The notes beneath the pieces are model-generated. The model had not been told where the DNA came from. It saw only the letters and a program-made list of their open reading frames with translations, and searched no databases. From an uncultured Oscillospiraceae bacterium (GTDB taxonomy: Bacteria; Bacillota; Clostridia; Oscillospirales; Oscillospiraceae), in NCBI GenBank assembly GCA_905236265.1, contig CAJOOV010000029.1, positions 1 to 8,674 of the forward strand: a DNA stretch of 8,674 nucleotides, given 5' to 3'. The translations under genes and the position numbers were made by a program. This document shows positions 6,629-8,674 of the stretch, piece after piece; within the stretch, counting starts at the first letter, position 1, and every line of letters starts with the position of its first letter.

Positions 6629-6657
6629 AGTATAGCACCCCCGGAGGGGAAATGCAA
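6629..6657 (-). promoter_or_regulatory. Predicted sigma-A promoter of the rimP-nusA-infB operon
   Basis: On the minus strand, TTGCAT (6657-6652) is followed after exactly 17 nt by TATACT (6634-6629). The -10 matches consensus at 5 of 6 positions; the -35 matches only the TTG. Transcription would start near 6622, giving a roughly 70-nt leader before rimP. This fits the divergent layout and the lack of any gene between 6551 and 6738. Confidence 0.5.
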
Positions 6658-6738
6658 GTGCCTGATTGCAAATTCTCCCGTCGCAATGCACAAAATCCTG
6701 CCGTTTTCATAGAATGGAGAAAAAAGGAGTGGGAAAAC

Positions 6739-7230
6739 ATGAATCAGGACAAAGGGATGGGCGCTGCCGGCGCAGACGAACGGGAGACCTTCCTGCGGGT
6801 ATGGCAGCGGGTGAGCGCCCCGGCGCAGGGGGGCGAGGCGGCGCAGGGCGCAGCCTATCCGCCCGTGTGGGAGGAGGCGGAGTTTCTGGACAGCGCCCTT
6901 TCCGACAACGCCCTGCGCATGGGGCTGTGCCGGGGGAGCCTGCGGGGGCTGCAGGGCGCTCTGCTTGCCCAGCGCAGGCGGCTGATGGCGGCGGCGTATC
7001 TGCTCACCGGGGAGCGCCGCCGGGAGGAGCCGGGACAGGGGCAGCGGGATCTGACCCAGGGGCAGCGGTGCAGGGAGATGTACCGTCTGTGCCTGCGATC
7101 ACAGTCCGCCTTTGCCGCCGCCGCAGGGCAGGATACCCCCCGCCGGGGGCTGTACCGGGCGCTGGCGGAGGAGAACCGGGCGCTGGCAGAGCGGGTGCAG
7201 GGGATTGTGGAACAGATGATGCAGGGGTGA
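6739..7230 (+). CDS. Hypothetical protein, degenerate ferritin-like (rubrerythrin-like) fold suspected
   Basis: A 163-aa soluble protein with no signal peptide or membrane segment. AAGGAG lies about 9 nt before this ATG and sets the start over an in-frame ATG at 6652. After a short head (ETFLRVWQRV, 16-25) and a low-complexity linker come two long-helix regions. Residues 46-91 end in RRRLMAAAYLLTGE, and residues 110-161 include YRALAEENRALAERV. The spacing and the helix-end phrase AAYLLTGE resemble ferritin-like proteins of Clostridia, where helices carry E and ExxH metal ligands. Here the ExxH positions are not seen: there is no histidine in the whole protein. If the fold is right, it may not bind di-iron. 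It is divergent from rimP, with a weak possible promoter (TGCACA at 6687, TAGAAT at 6710). Product assignment is tentative. Confidence 0.6.
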   Translation: MNQDKGMGAAGADERETFLRVWQRVSAPAQGGEAAQGAAYPPVWEEAEFLDSALSDNALRMGLCRGSLRGLQGALLAQRRRLMAAAYLLTGERRREEPGQGQRDLTQGQRCREMYRLCLRSQSAFAAAAGQDTPRRGLYRALAEENRALAERVQGIVEQMMQG

Positions 7231-7304
7231 GGGGGACGGGGGATGTCACGCCCCCTGTGGTTCTCCTTTTCCGTGGGTACGGGATAGCGTCCTCGACACC
7301 CGGT

Positions 7305-7328
7305 GTAGGGGCGCACAGTGTGCGCCCG
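7305..7328 (+). repeat. GGGGCGCACAGTGTGCGCCC palindrome
   Basis: This 24-bp palindromic unit (GGGCGCACA, one centre base, TGTGCGCCC, with GTAG at the front) is the exact reverse complement of the copy at 1515-1538. It lies in the gene-free stretch after the hypothetical gene. The preceding 7231-7304 contains only a weak 5-bp GGGGG/CCCCC hairpin and nothing else I can support. Confidence 0.75.
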
Positions 7329-7331
7329 GTT

Positions 7332-7379
7332 GCTCCCCCAGTCACTCCCCCAGTCACTCCTCCAGTCACTCCCCCAGTC
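7332..7379 (+). repeat. Four tandem 12-bp units, ACTCCCCCAGTC
   Basis: Four contiguous 12-bp units start at 7332, 7344, 7356 and 7368. The first begins with G instead of A and the third has one T for C. The last unit is also the outer end of the adjacent MITE-like element: the same ACTCCCCCAGTCA begins copy 1 read on the minus strand. The array therefore looks like a local expansion of the element end. Twelve bases keep the reading frame, but no gene covers it. Confidence 0.85.
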
Positions 7380-7490
7380 ACTGCGTGACAGCCCCCTCAG
7401 GGAGGGGGCCATTGGCAAATATTTGAAGTTGAAATAGATTTGCCAAAGCCTCCCTCTTAGAGGGAGGTGCCCCGAAGGGGCGGAGGGAGT
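7368..7490 (+). repeat. MITE-like palindromic repeat, copy 2
   Basis: A 123-bp non-coding element with ACTCCC at its left end and GGGAGT at its right end. It holds, in order, a GTCAC/GTGAC hairpin (7378-7390 area), GCCCCCTC/GAGGGGGC (7391-7409 area), a 9-bp inverted repeat TTGGCAAAT/ATTTGCCAA (7412-7420 with 7438-7446), CCTCCCTC/GAGGGAGG (7449-7456 with 7460-7467) and GCCCC/GGGGC (7469-7473 with 7477-7481). Its left block and right end match the element at 11-84, but the A/T-rich centre is unique to this copy. There is no ORF. Transposition is inferred from structure only. Confidence 0.65.
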
Positions 7491-7499
7491 ATTTCCCCT

Positions 7500-7523
7500 G
7501 TAGGGGCGCAAATCGTGCGCCCG
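7500..7523 (+). repeat. Diverged GGGGCGCA palindrome
   Basis: The unit begins GTAGGGGCGCA and ends TGCGCCCG, like the copies at 1469-1538 and 7305-7328, but its centre is AATCG. The perfect stem is GGGCGCA/TGCGCCC. It begins 10 bp after the MITE-like element, so repeats of two families abut here. Confidence 0.7.
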
Positions 7524-7549
7524 GCTCACCCATTCTATCCGCATCTTGC

Positions 7550-7577
7550 AGGGGCGATTCACGAATCGCCCCTTTTC
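7550..7577 (+). terminator. GGGGCGATTC palindrome, terminator-like
   Basis: AGGGGCGATTC (7550-7560) and GAATCGCCCCT (7563-7573) form a perfect 11-bp inverted repeat with 2 nt between, followed by TTT, giving a run of TTTT at 7573-7576. It lies about 30 bp before the GntR promoter and could insulate that operon from upstream transcription. The AGGGGCG opening resembles the neighbouring palindrome family, so it may be a repeat that happens to terminate. Confidence 0.5.
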
Positions 7578-7605
7578 GCATACCCACTAAAAATCAAACT
7601 CCCCC

Positions 7606-7634
7606 TTGACAAATCTGTATTACTGTATTATTAT
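7606..7634 (+). promoter_or_regulatory. Near-consensus sigma-A promoter of the GntR-ABC operon
   Basis: TTGACA (7606-7611, perfect -35) is followed after 17 nt by TATTAT (7629-7634, 5 of 6). Transcription would start near 7641, giving a leader of under 30 nt with GAGGAG (7654-7659) 8 nt before the ATG. A strong promoter under tight repression is the likely reading, because the -10 lies inside the operator. Confidence 0.8.
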
Positions 7635-7668
7635 CCTAATACAGTAAACATGAGAGGAGCGTGTATTA
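7615..7668 (+). promoter_or_regulatory. Operator: repeated CTGTATTA half-sites over the promoter
   Basis: CTGTATTA occurs twice in direct tandem (7615-7622, 7623-7630) and once inverted as TAATACAG (7637-7644). The second and third make a perfect 11-bp inverted repeat (7620-7630 with 7637-7647, spacer 6) that covers the -10 region. A further TGTATTA (7662-7668) overlaps the start codon. Inverted half-sites over the promoter are the usual mode of YtrA-type GntR autorepression. Binding by the adjacent regulator is inferred. Confidence 0.7.
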
Positions 7669-8027
7669 TGGCATGGAGCTTTACCCCTGACGTGCCCATC
7701 TATCTACAGGCCGCCCGTGTGCTCCGGCTGCGTATCCTGAAGGGAGCGTATCCCCCCGGCGGGGCGGTGCCCTCTGTGCGGGAGCTGGCGCAGGAGGCGG
7801 CGGTGAACCCGAACACCATGCAGAAGGCGCTGAGCCTGCTGGAGGCGCAGGGACTGCTCACCACCCAGCGCACCGCCGGACGGCGGGTGACGGAGGAGGG
7901 AGAGCGGCTGACCCTGCTGCGCCGGAGCATGGCGGAGGAGATTCTGGGGGAGTGCCGCAGGCAGCTTTTGGAGCTGGGCTACACCCCGGAGGAAATCGTC
8001 CAACTGATGAAGGAGGAATCCAAATGA
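7668..8027 (+). CDS. YtrA-type GntR family transcriptional regulator
   Basis: A 119-aa DNA-binding protein. The N-terminal winged helix-turn-helix has PIYLQ (10-14), AYPPGGAVPSVRELAQEA (27-44) and the recognition region VNPNTMQKALSLLEAQGLL (46-64), with the wing at TTQRTAGRRV (65-74). Only about 40 residues follow, forming a helical dimerisation tail and no effector-binding domain. This short form is typical of the YtrA subfamily, which normally represses its own operon with an ABC transporter and responds to cell-envelope stress or peptide antibiotics in some species. GAGGAG 8 nt before ATG sets the start. The stop overlaps the ABC start (ATGA), so the two are co-translated. The inducing signal cannot be told from sequence. 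Confidence 0.92.
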   Translation: MAWSFTPDVPIYLQAARVLRLRILKGAYPPGGAVPSVRELAQEAAVNPNTMQKALSLLEAQGLLTTQRTAGRRVTEEGERLTLLRRSMAEEILGECRRQLLELGYTPEEIVQLMKEESK

Positions 8028-8674
8028 CAAAGAACAACACCGCCCCGGTGCTGGAGCTGAAGGGACTGACCAAGGGCTACGGCATCAAGCCGGTGCTCAA
8101 GGGCATCGACCTGACCCTCACCGGGGGGAAAATCGTGGGGCTGCTGGGCCCCAACGGCGTGGGCAAGACCACGCTGATTAAGATCATCGCCGGACTGCTT
8201 GTCCCCACTCAGGGGAGCGTCACGGTGGCGGGACTGCCCATCGGGGCGGAGAGCAAGGCGCTGGTGAGCTATCTGCCGGAGCGGACGTATCTGGCGGACT
8301 GGATGCAGGTGGGGGACGCTGTGGAGCTGTTCTCCGACTTCTATGCCGACTTTGACCCGGACAAGGCCATGGAGATGCTGCGGCGGCTGAACGTGGACCC
8401 GGCGGCACGGTTCAAGACCCTGTCCAAGGGCACACGGGAGAAGGTTCAACTGGTACTGGTGATGAGCCGGAAGGCGCTGCTCTATGTGCTGGACGAGCCC
8501 ATCGGCGGAGTAGACCCGGCGGCGAGGGACTATATCCTCTCCACCATCCTCACCAACTACAACGAAAACGGCACCATCCTCATCTCCACCCATCTGATTT
8601 CCGACGTGGAGAGCGTGCTGGATGAGGTGGTGTTCCTAAAAGACGGACAGATTTTCCTCCACGATACGGTGGAC
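8024..8674 (+). CDS. ABC transporter ATP-binding protein (3' end outside window)
   Basis: The first 217 codons of a cytosolic ABC ATPase that would power an export permease, presumably encoded downstream. Walker A is GPNGVGKTT (42-50), Walker B is LLYVLDEP (152-159), the D-loop is GGVDP (161-165) and the switch histidine is in STH (188-190, H190). Two sites deviate: the Q-loop region reads SYLPER (81-86), with Glu where Gln is usual, and the signature reads LSKGT (133-137) in place of LSGGQ. The fold is otherwise intact. The start overlaps the gntR stop by 4 nt, and the regulator and ATPase form the standard YtrA-ABC pair. Substrate is unknown. The open frame reaches the window edge with no stop. 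Confidence 0.93.
   Translation, partial: MTKNNTAPVLELKGLTKGYGIKPVLKGIDLTLTGGKIVGLLGPNGVGKTTLIKIIAGLLVPTQGSVTVAGLPIGAESKALVSYLPERTYLADWMQVGDAVELFSDFYADFDPDKAMEMLRRLNVDPAARFKTLSKGTREKVQLVLVMSRKALLYVLDEPIGGVDPAARDYILSTILTNYNENGTILISTHLISDVESVLDEVVFLKDGQIFLHDTVD

Noticed and set aside
6606..6636. A plus-strand promoter TTGATA/TATAGC for the hypothetical gene.
   Set aside because: Spacing is 19 nt and it overlaps the better-supported minus-strand rimP promoter; the alternative at 6687-6715 is also weak, so neither is listed.
6551..6691. A longer rimP start at 6691.
   Set aside because: The added 47 residues are not RimP-like and begin upstream of the predicted transcription start; MKKVTEIA at 6550 matches the family N-terminus.
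4379..6712. A 777-codon open frame on the plus strand, antisense to nusA and rimP.
   Set aside because: Same shadow effect: low-complexity His/Leu/Gly composition, no recognisable domain, and it covers three well-conserved genes.
6551..6738. A tRNA or other known RNA gene in the rimP leader, as metY precedes this operon in E. coli.
   Set aside because: The 188-bp gap shows no cloverleaf; only the promoter and one hairpin could be supported.
7332..7379. CRISPR array.
   Set aside because: The 12-bp units are contiguous with no spacers, and no cas gene is present.

Overview
The window looks like chromosomal DNA of a GC-rich Clostridia-type Firmicute, most likely a gut Oscillospiraceae/Ruminococcaceae-like species. 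This is inferred from the Firmicutes-type gene order rimP-nusA-ylxR-ylxQ-infB-rbfA-nrnA, strong AAGGAGG-type ribosome binding sites, GC-rich codon use, a small YtrA-type GntR regulator paired with an ABC ATPase, and intergenic DNA full of short GC-rich palindromes. No 16S rRNA or other taxonomic marker is present, so the placement is tentative.

Region 1 (about 6660 down to 121, minus strand) is the conserved transcription/translation-factor operon. It runs rimP (30S maturation), nusA (transcription elongation/termination), rnpM/ylxR (RNA-binding RNase P modulator), ylxQ (L7Ae-like RNA-binding protein), infB (initiation factor IF2), rbfA (30S maturation) and nrnA (nanoRNase/pAp phosphatase). 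Several genes are tightly coupled: ylxR/ylxQ overlap by 8 nt and rbfA/nrnA by 4 nt. A sigma-A-like promoter lies at 6629-6657. The operon is not a plain run of genes. A terminator-like hairpin sits in the rimP leader, a 111-nt highly structured RNA segment lies directly before infB, and a terminator-like hairpin plus a large inverted repeat separate infB from rbfA. A repeat-derived terminator-like hairpin follows nrnA.

Region 2 (6739-7230, plus strand) is one divergent small gene. Its helical protein resembles a ferritin-like/rubrerythrin-like fold but seems to lack the metal ligands.

Region 3 (7231-7605) is a 375-bp block without a gene. It is packed with nested repeats: GGGGCGCA-type palindromes, four 12-bp tandem units, a MITE-like element with ACTCCC/GGGAGT ends (a relative lies at 11-84), and a GGGGCGATTC palindrome that could act as a terminator.

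Region 4 (7606-8674, plus strand) is a regulator/transporter operon: a near-consensus promoter overlapped by repeated CTGTATTA boxes, a 119-aa YtrA-like GntR repressor, and a start/stop-overlapping ABC ATPase gene that runs off the window. The promoter layout suggests autorepression.

No rRNA, tRNA, CRISPR array or transposase gene was seen. The most interesting unexplained signals are the RNA structures before infB and rimP and the repeat mosaic upstream of the GntR operon.
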